5,079 bases of DNA from Bacteroides sp. (GTDB lineage: Bacteria > Bacteroidota > Bacteroidia > Bacteroidales > Bacteroidaceae). The DNA lies in the NCBI GenBank assembly GCA_030151635.1, contig JASLDF010000172.1, positions 1-5,079 on the forward strand, given 5' to 3'. Every line of letters begins with the position of its first letter. Position 1 is the stretch's first letter. Positions 1 through 5,079 of the stretch are shown here, in pieces. The position numbers were made by a program, and so were the translations under genes. Under the pieces are notes generated by a model, which saw only the letters and a program-made list of their open reading frames with translations, was not told the origin of the DNA and ran no database searches.

Positions 1-126
1 ACCAACTTTCATGACTCCATGAAGTAAGTGTAGAGGCTCAATCATTTGCTGATTATTTTGTTGAACCGAATTAATCGCTTCTTGAATTGCCTCCTGTGAT
101 TTGATTGTAAATTTGTCTAAATTCAT
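1..126 (-). CDS. clpB: ATP-dependent chaperone ClpB, N-terminal fragment (cut by window edge)
   Basis: The reverse strand encodes 42 residues from an ATG at 126 and stays open to the window edge. The start, MNLDKFTIKSQEAIQEA, followed by IEPLHLLHGVMKVG at residues 29-42, is the typical opening of ClpB: the first helices of the Clp N-domain, with the T-x-K-(S/A)-Q-E-A-(I/V)-Q-E-A and EP-x-HLL patterns. ClpB is a cytoplasmic hexameric AAA+ disaggregase that rescues aggregated proteins together with DnaK/DnaJ/GrpE. Only the N-domain is visible here, so the two AAA modules and the middle coiled coil, which separate ClpB from ClpA/ClpC, cannot be checked. The start is supported by a good Shine-Dalgarno sequence just upstream. 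The gene is divergent from the cluster beginning at 387. No CIRCE heat-shock operator (TTAGCACTC-N9-GAGTGCTAA) is visible in the spacer. Confidence 0.9.
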   Translation of the reverse strand, partial: MNLDKFTIKSQEAIQEAINSVQQNNQQMIEPLHLLHGVMKVG

Positions 127-132
127 AGGCTA

Positions 133-139
133 TCCTTTC
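133..139 (-). promoter_or_regulatory. Shine-Dalgarno site of clpB
   Basis: On the minus strand the sequence reads GAAAGGA, ending 6 nt before the ATG at 126. This is the best ribosome binding site in the window and it fixes the clpB start. The other genes here have weak or no such site, which is usual for Bacteroidetes. Confidence 0.6.
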
Positions 140-164
140 TTATTATATTATTATTTATCATTTA

Positions 165-173
165 CAAATACTA
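165..173 (-). promoter_or_regulatory. possible -7 element for clpB (imperfect)
   Basis: The minus strand reads TAGTATTTG, which is the Bacteroidetes TAnnTTTG element with one extra base. It would give a leader of roughly 30 nt. No well-spaced -33 TTG accompanies it, so this is only the best candidate in the spacer rather than a clear promoter. Confidence 0.2.
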
Positions 174-336
174 TTGCAAAGCCCTTGCCATAGGCATAAC
201 AACTGTTGATAACTGACTATTTTTATATTTAACAGACAATATGGCGTAAATCATTATTAAAACCTGCCATAATAGCGGGACTCAATCTTCTAATAAGATA
301 ACAAGGTAACCTTATGAATGTTTTGCTTCAATGTTG

Positions 337-344
337 TATCTTTG
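337..344 (+). promoter_or_regulatory. Bacteroidetes -7 promoter element for the gene at 387
   Basis: TATCTTTG matches the Bacteroidetes consensus TAnnTTTG exactly and lies 42 bp before the ATG at 387, giving a leader of about 35 nt. The -33 part is weak: TTTG at 322-325 is only 11 nt upstream, and nothing matches TTG at the usual spacing of about 17-23 nt. An 11-bp dyad, AAGGTAACCTT (303-313), lies just upstream, where an operator could sit, but that is speculative. Confidence 0.5.
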
Positions 345-386
345 AAGGTGTAAATAATTAACAAATATTGATCTCAAAATAGTATT

Positions 387-965
387 ATGGAGCAAAAAAT
401 AAAGCTACCCGAACACGTTGTATTAATTGATGTTGAGTTCCTTAACTTCATGTTGACAAACATGAAGGGTTTTTTGGAACAACAAGTTGGAAGAGAGTTA
501 GCCAATGTTTCTATGGCCGATTTGTTGACTTGTTTGGCTTTAGATGCTAAAGTAGAAGAAGGAGCCAAAGAGATTCAAGTTTTACTGATGCACGATAAAA
601 GCATTACAAAGGTGGAATTTGCAGATCCTAGTGATTTGGAAAAAGAGTTAAATGGTGTAGCTTTTAAAAGTAGCCTAGGAGAATTTTCATTTGCTGCTGT
701 ATCAACAGAGAATATAACATCAACAGAGGAGCTTTACCAGGATTTACTTCAAATTACTTTTAATTCGGAAACGGTTAAAAAGGTTATGGTTGTAGCTCCA
801 GAAGATTATGACAATCGCCTTTTAGCAACTTTTAAAGATGATAAATTAGGAAAAGAGTTATATCAATTCCGTATTTCAGAACCCCAAAGCAAATTACCAT
901 ACAATTGGGATATGTTGGTTTTCCCTATTATGAAGGCATTTGGTGTAGAGGGTAGTGAAATCTAA
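387..965 (+). CDS. conserved Bacteroidales protein of unknown function (DUF6621-like)
   Basis: A 192-residue, acidic, soluble protein with no signal peptide or membrane segment, so it is expected in the cytoplasm. From memory it resembles the Bacteroidales family labelled DUF6621, whose members share an opening like VVLIDVxFLNF (residues 11-21), a central ALDAxxxEGxxEIQVLL block (51-67), LNGVAFKSxxGEFSFA (88-103) and a C-terminal YxWDxLxxP segment (172-180); that naming is not verified. No catalytic motif or known fold is recognisable. The ATG at 387 is used because the conserved block starts right after it and a -7 element sits 42 bp upstream; there is no clear Shine-Dalgarno sequence. The gene is divergent from clpB and ends 20 bp before the LysR gene, so the two are probably co-transcribed. 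Any role in stress or sulfur metabolism would be a guess from neighbours. Confidence 0.85.
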   Translation: MEQKIKLPEHVVLIDVEFLNFMLTNMKGFLEQQVGRELANVSMADLLTCLALDAKVEEGAKEIQVLLMHDKSITKVEFADPSDLEKELNGVAFKSSLGEFSFAAVSTENITSTEELYQDLLQITFNSETVKKVMVVAPEDYDNRLLATFKDDKLGKELYQFRISEPQSKLPYNWDMLVFPIMKAFGVEGSEI

Positions 966-985
966 CCTATAATATAAGGTACATA

Positions 986-1882
986 ATGTCCGATTTTAGA
1001 TTGAAGGTGTTTTTGTCTGTTGCCAAACATCTCAGCTTTACAAAGGCTGCGAAAGAGTTGTTTATCAGTCAGCCTGCCATTTCAAAGCATATTCAAGAAC
1101 TTGAAAGCGATTTTAAAGTAACACTGTTTGAACGTAAAGGGAACAGTATTTCTTTGACATCAGCAGGAGAGCTATTGGTTATTCATGCGGAAGAATTGAT
1201 GCAGCAATACCAGCAATTAGAATTTGATATGCACCAACTGCATGGTGACTTTGTCGGAGAGCTCCGTATAGGTGCGAGTACGACAATCTCACAATATGTA
1301 TTACCTCCCATTCTGGCTCGTTACTTAGAGGCTTTTCCCCGTGTAAAACTCTCTCTGTTTAGTGGTAATTCCCGTGAGATTGAAGATGCACTTGAGAATC
1401 ACCGTATTGATATTGGTTTTATTGAAGGTATATCAAGAAGAACAACGCTAAAATACATTCCTTTTTTGAAAGATTCATTAGTGGTTATTGCCAGTAGTGC
1501 TAAAGCTAGACGAATGCCAGATAGGCTTGCTGTGGCTGATATTTATGATTATCAGCTCATCTTACGTGAGCAAGGGTCGGGTACACTAGATGTTATCGAA
1601 AAATCTTTATCCTCGGCACAAGTAAAGCTCCGTAATCTTAATGTCCCTTTATATTTAGGAAGTACCGAAAGCATAAAACTCTTTGTACAAAACTCCAATA
1701 GTCTAGGTATTGTATCAACACGTGCAGTCCAGAATGAACTAGCTGCTGGGAAATTGAAACAAGTCCAAGTTGAAGGGTTGGATGTGGATCGTGAATTTTG
1801 CTTTGTAACGTTGCATGGAGAACAATCTGAGTTATCAAATAAATTTATTCGTTTTGCCTCTCAGTATAAAGAGAAGTTATAG
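986..1882 (+). CDS. LysR-family transcriptional regulator (CysL/YeiE-like)
   Basis: A 298-residue protein of normal LysR length. Residues 1-60 form the winged helix-turn-helix, with the recognition region FTKAAKELFISQPAISKHIQ (18-37) and LFERKGNSISLTSAGE (47-62), followed by a linker helix (about 63-88). The effector-binding domain runs from about 91 to 294. It shows the ligand-cleft signatures IGASTTISQYVLP (95-107), REQGSGT (194-200), LGSTESIK (224-231) and GIVSTRAV (241-248), which are typical of the subgroup containing CysL, YeiE and CbbR. Known members respond to small anions or metabolites of sulfur or carbon assimilation; a sulfite role has been reported for YeiE-type proteins. It would bind DNA as a tetramer, most likely at the promoter of the next gene, a YeiH-family protein, as in yeiE-yeiH of enterobacteria. 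AAGG (976-979) gives a weak Shine-Dalgarno sequence 6 nt before the ATG. The effector and target are inferred from context. Confidence 0.93.
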   Translation: MSDFRLKVFLSVAKHLSFTKAAKELFISQPAISKHIQELESDFKVTLFERKGNSISLTSAGELLVIHAEELMQQYQQLEFDMHQLHGDFVGELRIGASTTISQYVLPPILARYLEAFPRVKLSLFSGNSREIEDALENHRIDIGFIEGISRRTTLKYIPFLKDSLVVIASSAKARRMPDRLAVADIYDYQLILREQGSGTLDVIEKSLSSAQVKLRNLNVPLYLGSTESIKLFVQNSNSLGIVSTRAVQNELAAGKLKQVQVEGLDVDREFCFVTLHGEQSELSNKFIRFASQYKEKL

Positions 1883-1899
1883 CTTATAAAAAAAGAATA

Positions 1900-1931
1900 T
1901 TGGACTGGTATTAAAGGAGTGATTATCTTTG
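1900..1931 (+). promoter_or_regulatory. Bacteroidetes promoter for the yeiH-like gene
   Basis: TTG at 1900-1902, a 21-nt spacer and TATCTTTG at 1924-1931 fit the Bacteroidetes two-part promoter (TTG, about 17-23 nt, TAnnTTTG). The element lies entirely in the 66-bp gap after the LysR gene. Transcription would start around 1935-1940, leaving a leader of only about 10-14 nt before the ATG at 1949. The octamer is identical to that at 337-344. The LysR protein probably binds here or just upstream, but LysR boxes (T-N11-A) are too loose to call by eye in AT-rich DNA. Confidence 0.6.
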
Positions 1932-1948
1932 CAACAAAATAATAAATT

Positions 1949-2932
1949 ATGACTCAAGCAAAAACATCTCCTTTAGCTGCTAAATTGTATCAGTTTATCA
2001 TAGCAGCTATGCTTATAGTAATGATCATCGGATTCGTACCTGGATTCTCGTATGTATCTTCTTGGTTAACTCCTCCTGTGGCCTTATTCCTAGGCTTAAT
2101 TTATGCGTTGATTTTTGGTCAACCCTTTCCAAAATTTAATAAAAAAGTATCGAAGTACTTATTGCAATACTCTGTTGTAGGTTTAGGATTTGGCATGAAT
2201 CTTCACGAATCTATAGCATCGGGTAAAGATGGAATGATGTTTACCATTGTTTCAGTAGCTGGTACAATGATTATTGGTTGGATTATTGGATCTAAGTTTT
2301 TAAAAGTTGATAAGAAAACCTCCTATTTAATTAGTTCGGGTACTGCTATTTGTGGTGGAAGTGCAATTGCTGCTGTTGGTGGGGTGCTAGATGCCGAGGA
2401 CGACCATATGTCTGTATCATTAGGTACTATCTTTATTTTAAATGCGATTGCCTTGTTTATATTTCCTGCAATTGGCCATTGGTTAAGTATGGATCAGCAT
2501 CAGTTTGGTACATGGGCAGCTATTGCTATTCATGATACAAGCTCGGTTGTCGGTGCTGGAGAAGCATACGGTGAAGAAGCTTTAAAAGTGGCTACTACCA
2601 TTAAGTTAACGCGTGCTCTTTGGATTATTCCATTGGCTTTAGTAACTACTTTCTTGTTTAAATCTAAAGGTAAGAAAGTGTCTATCCCTTGGTTCATTCT
2701 ATTCTTTATCGTGGCGATGTTAATTAATACGTTCTTCTTAGCAGATTTCCCTGTATTGGGTAATACTTTAAATGTAATTGCTAGAAAAGGGTTAACCATA
2801 ACCTTGTTTTTTATCGGAGCCTCTCTTTCCAGAGATGTTTTGTCGTCGGTTGGTATTCGACCATTAGTACAAGGTGTTTTATTGTGGATCTTTATCAGTT
2901 TAGCATCTTTAAGCTATATCCTTTGGTTCTAA
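1949..2932 (+). CDS. YeiH family (UPF0324) membrane protein, putative sulfate/sulfite exporter
   Basis: A 327-residue, strongly hydrophobic inner-membrane protein, close to the roughly 340 residues usual for the YeiH family. About ten membrane segments can be drawn, near residues 14-30, 43-58, 70-84, 97-115, 129-147, 157-178, 188-204, 223-238, 247-265, 279-294 and 305-326. The family signatures are clear: SSGTAICGGSAIAA (129-142, likely re-entrant and lining the substrate path), AIHDTSSVVGAG (193-204) and TIKLTRALWI (217-226). The family is annotated as putative sulfate exporter, largely from its link to sulfur-compound breakdown; the true substrate is not established and may be sulfite. The ATG at 1949 is favoured because the promoter just upstream leaves no room for an earlier start; no Shine-Dalgarno sequence is seen. 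With the preceding LysR gene it forms a regulator-transporter pair. A terminator follows 22 bp after the stop. Confidence 0.93.
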   Translation: MTQAKTSPLAAKLYQFIIAAMLIVMIIGFVPGFSYVSSWLTPPVALFLGLIYALIFGQPFPKFNKKVSKYLLQYSVVGLGFGMNLHESIASGKDGMMFTIVSVAGTMIIGWIIGSKFLKVDKKTSYLISSGTAICGGSAIAAVGGVLDAEDDHMSVSLGTIFILNAIALFIFPAIGHWLSMDQHQFGTWAAIAIHDTSSVVGAGEAYGEEALKVATTIKLTRALWIIPLALVTTFLFKSKGKKVSIPWFILFFIVAMLINTFFLADFPVLGNTLNVIARKGLTITLFFIGASLSRDVLSSVGIRPLVQGVLLWIFISLASLSYILWF

Positions 2933-2954
2933 TTTAGGGGTTAAGTTTAAATAC

Positions 2955-2992
2955 AAAAGTGAGCAGTCTTATTTAGGCTGCTCACTTTTTTT
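2955..2992 (+). terminator. intrinsic terminator after the yeiH-like gene
   Basis: AAAAGTGAGCAG (2955-2966) pairs perfectly with CTGCTCACTTTT (2978-2989). Three further inner pairs (one of them G-U) close a 5-nt loop at 2970-2974. A run of seven T (2986-2992) follows the GC-rich core. This is a textbook intrinsic terminator and ends the cluster begun at 387. Confidence 0.92.
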
Positions 2993-3050
2993 GTGCTTAA
3001 GAATTTGATAGGGTAATTCAAGTGTGAGTTGTCTACGTTTGCTATGAGAT

Positions 3051-3067
3051 TGTAATGTAGTATTACA
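3051..3067. repeat. short dyad TGTAAT-N5-ATTACA
   Basis: A 6-bp perfect inverted repeat around the 5-nt centre GTAGT (3057-3061). Its size and spacing resemble a binding site for a dimeric regulator, but no nearby promoter was found and AT-rich dyads of this length are common by chance. Confidence 0.25.
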
Positions 3068-3139
3068 TCGTGAAATCTTGATATTGGAATTTTTTACTGG
3101 ATTTATTGACGAGTTGAAAATAATTTACAAAAACAGGTC

Positions 3140-3175
3140 TGACTAATAATGTATTTAAAAAAACATTATTAGTTA
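3140..3175. repeat. AT-rich inverted repeat (stem-loop)
   Basis: ACTAATAATGT (3142-3152) and ACATTATTAGT (3163-3173) are perfect inverted copies around a 10-nt A-rich loop. One G-U and one T-A pair extend the stem to 13 bp. No T-run follows on either strand, so it is not an ordinary terminator. It lies about 540 bp upstream of the fimbrillin gene; its function is unknown. Confidence 0.55.
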
Positions 3176-3650
3176 ATAAAAGTATAATATAAGCGAGAAC
3201 AATATTTGTATTGGCTTGTTTAGTAGGTATTAAAGGGAATATTAACATTGGTGTATATGTGTTGTTGATTCATGTCAATGTCACTTTCAAGACTTTATAA
3301 TGAATAATATTACAAAACAAAGACATTAATGTGATTAAAATACTCTTTTTGGGCTTGTATTTTTATACTTGTAGATATTTTTTATGTAATTGTTAGGTAG
3401 TAAAATGACAAAATAATAATTTGCGAATCGTAAAAATAAAATAGAGCTATTCGTAATAAGTGTTGGACTTGCTTTTATTAATCTTTGTAAATCATGAGTT
3501 TGCGTATATTTTATTTGTTCAGAATAGTTGTTTATCCTTGTTGTAGATGGTGTAAGTTCTGTAAAAAGTTGGGTTGGTACTGTAATTTTATAATTAGATA
3601 GATTACACTCAATAATCTTTTATAAGGTACGTGAAAATATAAATTTAAGA

Positions 3651-3680
3651 AATACTGCAGGTATTAATATACATATATTA
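3651..3680. promoter_or_regulatory. two abutting dyads just upstream of the fimbrillin gene
   Basis: AATAC-TGCAG-GTATT (3651-3665) is directly followed by TAATATA-CA-TATATTA (3665-3680), sharing one base. They lie 32-61 bp before the ATG at 3712, in the promoter or leader. They could be operator sites or leader structure; given the base composition, chance is a real alternative. Confidence 0.3.
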
Positions 3681-3711
3681 GAAATAAATATTCACATTTA
3701 AAAATCAAGTT

Positions 3712-4866
3712 ATGGTAACTAAAAAAATTAAGTTTTTTGCTGCATTGGCAGTAGCTTCGTTAGTGGGCTTAACAAGCTGTTCTAACAACAACGAAGTAAC
3801 AGAAGGTATTGATAATGGAAAAGAAAAAAGTGTTTTCTTGAAAATTGAACAACCTAAGAGTGATAACAATTTTACTACTCGTGCAGAAGGACCTAGTCAA
3901 GCAGCAGAAACAGTAAATTTTGGATCGGGTCATTTATATTTTGTAGCTTCTAATAAAGTTATTGTAAAGCATTATGAAATTACTGCTGAAGATAATACAC
4001 CAAGTGAAGCTAATTTAAGTAAAGTTGGTGTTAAACAACTAAGCGATGGTTTTACTTTTGAGCACTTGCCATCTGTTGTGCAGTCTGTTTATATAGTAGG
4101 TAATACGACAATTACTAAGGTATCTGGTTCTATTGGTGGTGTTGTTGATCAAAACATCAAGGTAATTGATCAATTAGATTTGAAGAATGCAAATTTATTT
4201 GGTCAAGCTCAACTTGCGAAAGTTCTTGAAACTGAGAATAAATTTAAAGCAGAGGTGTTAGTTTCACCTACAGTAGCTCGTTTAGAGTTAACTAAGATCC
4301 AATCTAAAGGTGATGTAATTACAGGTTTTAAGGTTAAAGGTATTTTTGTAGATAACTTCTTTACTGAAGCACACGTTGATGGAGATACACCTAATACTGC
4401 TTCAACAGGAGGTTCTTCAAAAGATGAATTTAAGAAAGGTACTACTACTTACGATAATGAGTTAGAGAAGGTAGTTTATGATTGGTACGCTAAACCTCTT
4501 GGAGCAAAACCTGTTGAAAATGGATTTGCAGCAGCACCAAGTGTTGGAGATAATGTTTGGGGATATAACTTATTTGCAAAAAAAGGTAATAAAGTAGCTC
4601 CTAGACTTGTAATTCTAATCAGTGAAATTGAATCCGTTGATGGTAAATATGATGGTGGTGAGTTATTTTTAACTGCTAAATTAACTAAAGGTGGTGTAAG
4701 AATAGCAGATATTGAACCATCAAAAGTTTACACAGTTGGTGGTGAAAATGGTATCATCTTTGATGAAACGAATTTATTTCCTAATCCAAACGGCGAATAT
4801 ATTGATGCAGAAGTAACTGTAACTTTAGCTACTTGGGAAAGAGAAGACTTAGGTGTTGAATTATAA
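3712..4866 (+). CDS. FimA-like type V fimbrillin, lipoprotein precursor
   Basis: A 384-residue exported protein, close in length to Porphyromonas gingivalis FimA precursors. Residues 1-22 are a lipoprotein signal peptide (KK at 4-5, hydrophobic core, lipobox LTSC with Cys23). A linker leads to TTRAEG (55-60); cleavage after Arg57 would match the arginine-specific maturation of type V pilins and free the groove for donor-strand exchange. The first domain spans roughly 60-190 and ends with VSPTVARLELTKI (184-196), a stretch typical of the family, as is GFKVKGIFVDNFF (205-217). The second domain contains DWYAKPLG (257-264), GDNVWGYNLFAK (279-290), LFLTAKLTKGG (318-328) and the C-terminal EVTVTLATWE (367-376). 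It should form the shaft of a surface fimbria used in adhesion or biofilm growth, though a tip or accessory role cannot be excluded. The ATG at 3712 is fixed by the signal peptide; no Shine-Dalgarno sequence is seen. Two in-frame TAA codons end it. A FimB/Mfa2-like gene follows. Confidence 0.88.
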   Translation: MVTKKIKFFAALAVASLVGLTSCSNNNEVTEGIDNGKEKSVFLKIEQPKSDNNFTTRAEGPSQAAETVNFGSGHLYFVASNKVIVKHYEITAEDNTPSEANLSKVGVKQLSDGFTFEHLPSVVQSVYIVGNTTITKVSGSIGGVVDQNIKVIDQLDLKNANLFGQAQLAKVLETENKFKAEVLVSPTVARLELTKIQSKGDVITGFKVKGIFVDNFFTEAHVDGDTPNTASTGGSSKDEFKKGTTTYDNELEKVVYDWYAKPLGAKPVENGFAAAPSVGDNVWGYNLFAKKGNKVAPRLVILISEIESVDGKYDGGELFLTAKLTKGGVRIADIEPSKVYTVGGENGIIFDETNLFPNPNGEYIDAEVTVTLATWEREDLGVEL

Positions 4867-4889
4867 TAATTTACACTTATAATATATTC

Positions 4890-4926
4890 ATATTCTCTCG
4901 AATAGATTTTCTGTTCGAGAGAATAT
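4890..4926 (+). repeat. intercistronic hairpin between fimbrillin and anchor genes
   Basis: ATATTCTCTCGAA (4890-4902) and TTCGAGAGAATAT (4914-4926) are perfect 13-bp inverted copies. Four more pairs (U-G, A-U, G-C, A-U) extend inward to a 3-nt loop at 4907-4909, giving a 17-bp stem. No T-run follows in either direction, so it does not look like a simple intrinsic terminator. It starts 23 bp after the fimbrillin stop and ends 30 bp before the next start. Likely roles are protecting the fimbrillin mRNA 3' end or reducing read-through into the anchor gene. Confidence 0.8.
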
Positions 4927-4956
4927 AATCTACCTGCAAAACACGCAAATAAAACA

Positions 4957-5079
4957 ATGAATCTCATGAAACATCTTCCTATATATTTATTAGTTATGTT
5001 GCTTTGGCTATCTAGTAGCTGTGTGACTGACAGTACAAAAGATTGTATTTATATTGATAACAATTTGAAGTTGGAGTTT
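4957..5079 (+). CDS. FimB/Mfa2-like fimbrial anchor lipoprotein, N-terminal fragment (cut by window edge)
   Basis: Forty-one codons are open to the right edge. The protein begins with a signal peptide (Lys5, then the hydrophobic stretch LPIYLLVMLLWL at 7-18) and a lipobox-like SSSC ending at Cys22. It continues CVTDSTKDC (22-30) and NNLKLEF (35-41). A lipid-accepting Cys, a second Cys about eight residues later and then an alternating hydrophobic strand is the usual opening of FimB/Mfa2 family proteins, which sit in the outer membrane, hold the base of the fimbria and limit its length. The position right after a fimbrillin gene supports this. With so few residues, the call rests mainly on that pattern and context; another fimbrial lipoprotein is possible. 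A second ATG at codon 4 could also be the start, with no effect on the signal peptide. No Shine-Dalgarno sequence is evident. Confidence 0.72.
   Translation, partial: MNLMKHLPIYLLVMLLWLSSSCVTDSTKDCIYIDNNLKLEF

Larger units (their letters stand above)
2993..3711. other. long AT-rich non-coding region upstream of the fimbrial genes
   Basis: About 720 bp, visibly richer in A and T than its flanks, with stops in all frames and no convincing gene. A 61-codon open frame on the minus strand (3063-3248) has no sensible start context or family resemblance and is judged chance. The region holds dyads at 3051-3067, 3140-3175, 3651-3665 and 3665-3680. Near-matches to the -7 consensus occur at 3480-3487 (AATCTTTG) and 3533-3540 (TATCCTTG, with TTTG at 3514-3517 but only 15 nt apart); neither is a perfect promoter. 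If either is used, the fimbrillin mRNA would have a leader of 170-220 nt. No tRNA, known riboswitch or insertion sequence was recognised. Confidence 0.6.

Noticed and set aside
263..279. possible hairpin CCTGC-N7-GCGGG in the clpB spacer
   Set aside because: The stem is only 5 bp with one G-U pair and becomes mismatched on the other strand; no T-run follows on the plus strand, so it is not a credible terminator or regulatory stem.
127..386. CIRCE/HrcA heat-shock operator upstream of clpB
   Set aside because: Looked for TTAGCACTC-N9-GAGTGCTAA and partial forms; nothing similar is present.
1908..3237. 11-base direct repeat GGTATTAAAGG at 1908-1918 and about 3226-3237
   Set aside because: Repeats of this length are expected by chance in 5 kb of AT-rich sequence, and neither copy lies at a matching position relative to a gene.
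3063..3248. 61-codon open frame on the minus strand in the non-coding region
   Set aside because: Its composition is what AT-rich DNA gives by chance (many L, I, N, V), there is no ribosome site or family resemblance, and it overlaps the inverted repeat at 3140-3175.
2993..3711. invertible (phase-variable) promoter flanked by inverted repeats
   Set aside because: No pair of longer, well-separated inverted repeats flanking a promoter was found, and there is no recombinase gene in the window.
4728..4967. minus-strand open frame overlapping the end of the fimbrillin gene
   Set aside because: It overlaps a well-supported gene and the hairpin, and its translation has no recognisable features; it is a shadow.

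Overview
The window looks like chromosomal DNA from a low-GC member of the Bacteroidales. Three things point there: a FimA-like type V fimbrillin followed by a FimB/Mfa2-like anchor lipoprotein, a Bacteroidales-type small protein of unknown function (DUF6621-like), and two exact copies of the Bacteroidetes -7 promoter octamer form TAnnTTTG (both TATCTTTG). Most genes also lack a strong Shine-Dalgarno sequence. The genus cannot be fixed from this much sequence.

Left part (1-386): the first 42 codons of clpB run off the left edge on the minus strand. A 260-bp divergent spacer separates it from the rightward genes and carries a candidate promoter for each direction.

Middle (387-2992): a rightward cluster of three genes. 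It holds a cytoplasmic protein of unknown function, then after 20 bp a LysR-type regulator of the CysL/YeiE kind, then after 66 bp a YeiH-family membrane protein (UPF0324, putative sulfate/sulfite-type exporter). The last gap contains a well-formed Bacteroidetes promoter, so yeiH is probably controlled separately, plausibly by the adjacent LysR protein. The pairing mirrors yeiE-yeiH of enterobacteria. A strong intrinsic terminator closes the cluster.

Right part (2993-5079): about 720 bp of AT-rich DNA without a convincing gene, containing several dyad symmetries, leads into a fimbrial locus. A complete 384-residue fimbrillin lipoprotein precursor is followed, after a 90-bp gap holding a near-perfect 17-bp hairpin, by the first 41 codons of a second lipoprotein that resembles the FimB/Mfa2 anchor/terminator subunit. 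The fimbrillin would be exported, lipidated, cut after an arginine near residue 57 and polymerised by strand exchange; the second protein would anchor and end the fibre. The hairpin is well placed to set the ratio between the two.

No mobile element, CRISPR array, tRNA or rRNA was seen. I do not see a clearly new system. The most interesting items are the intercistronic hairpin, the long structured upstream region of the fimbrial genes, and the unknown protein linked to the sulfite-type regulator.
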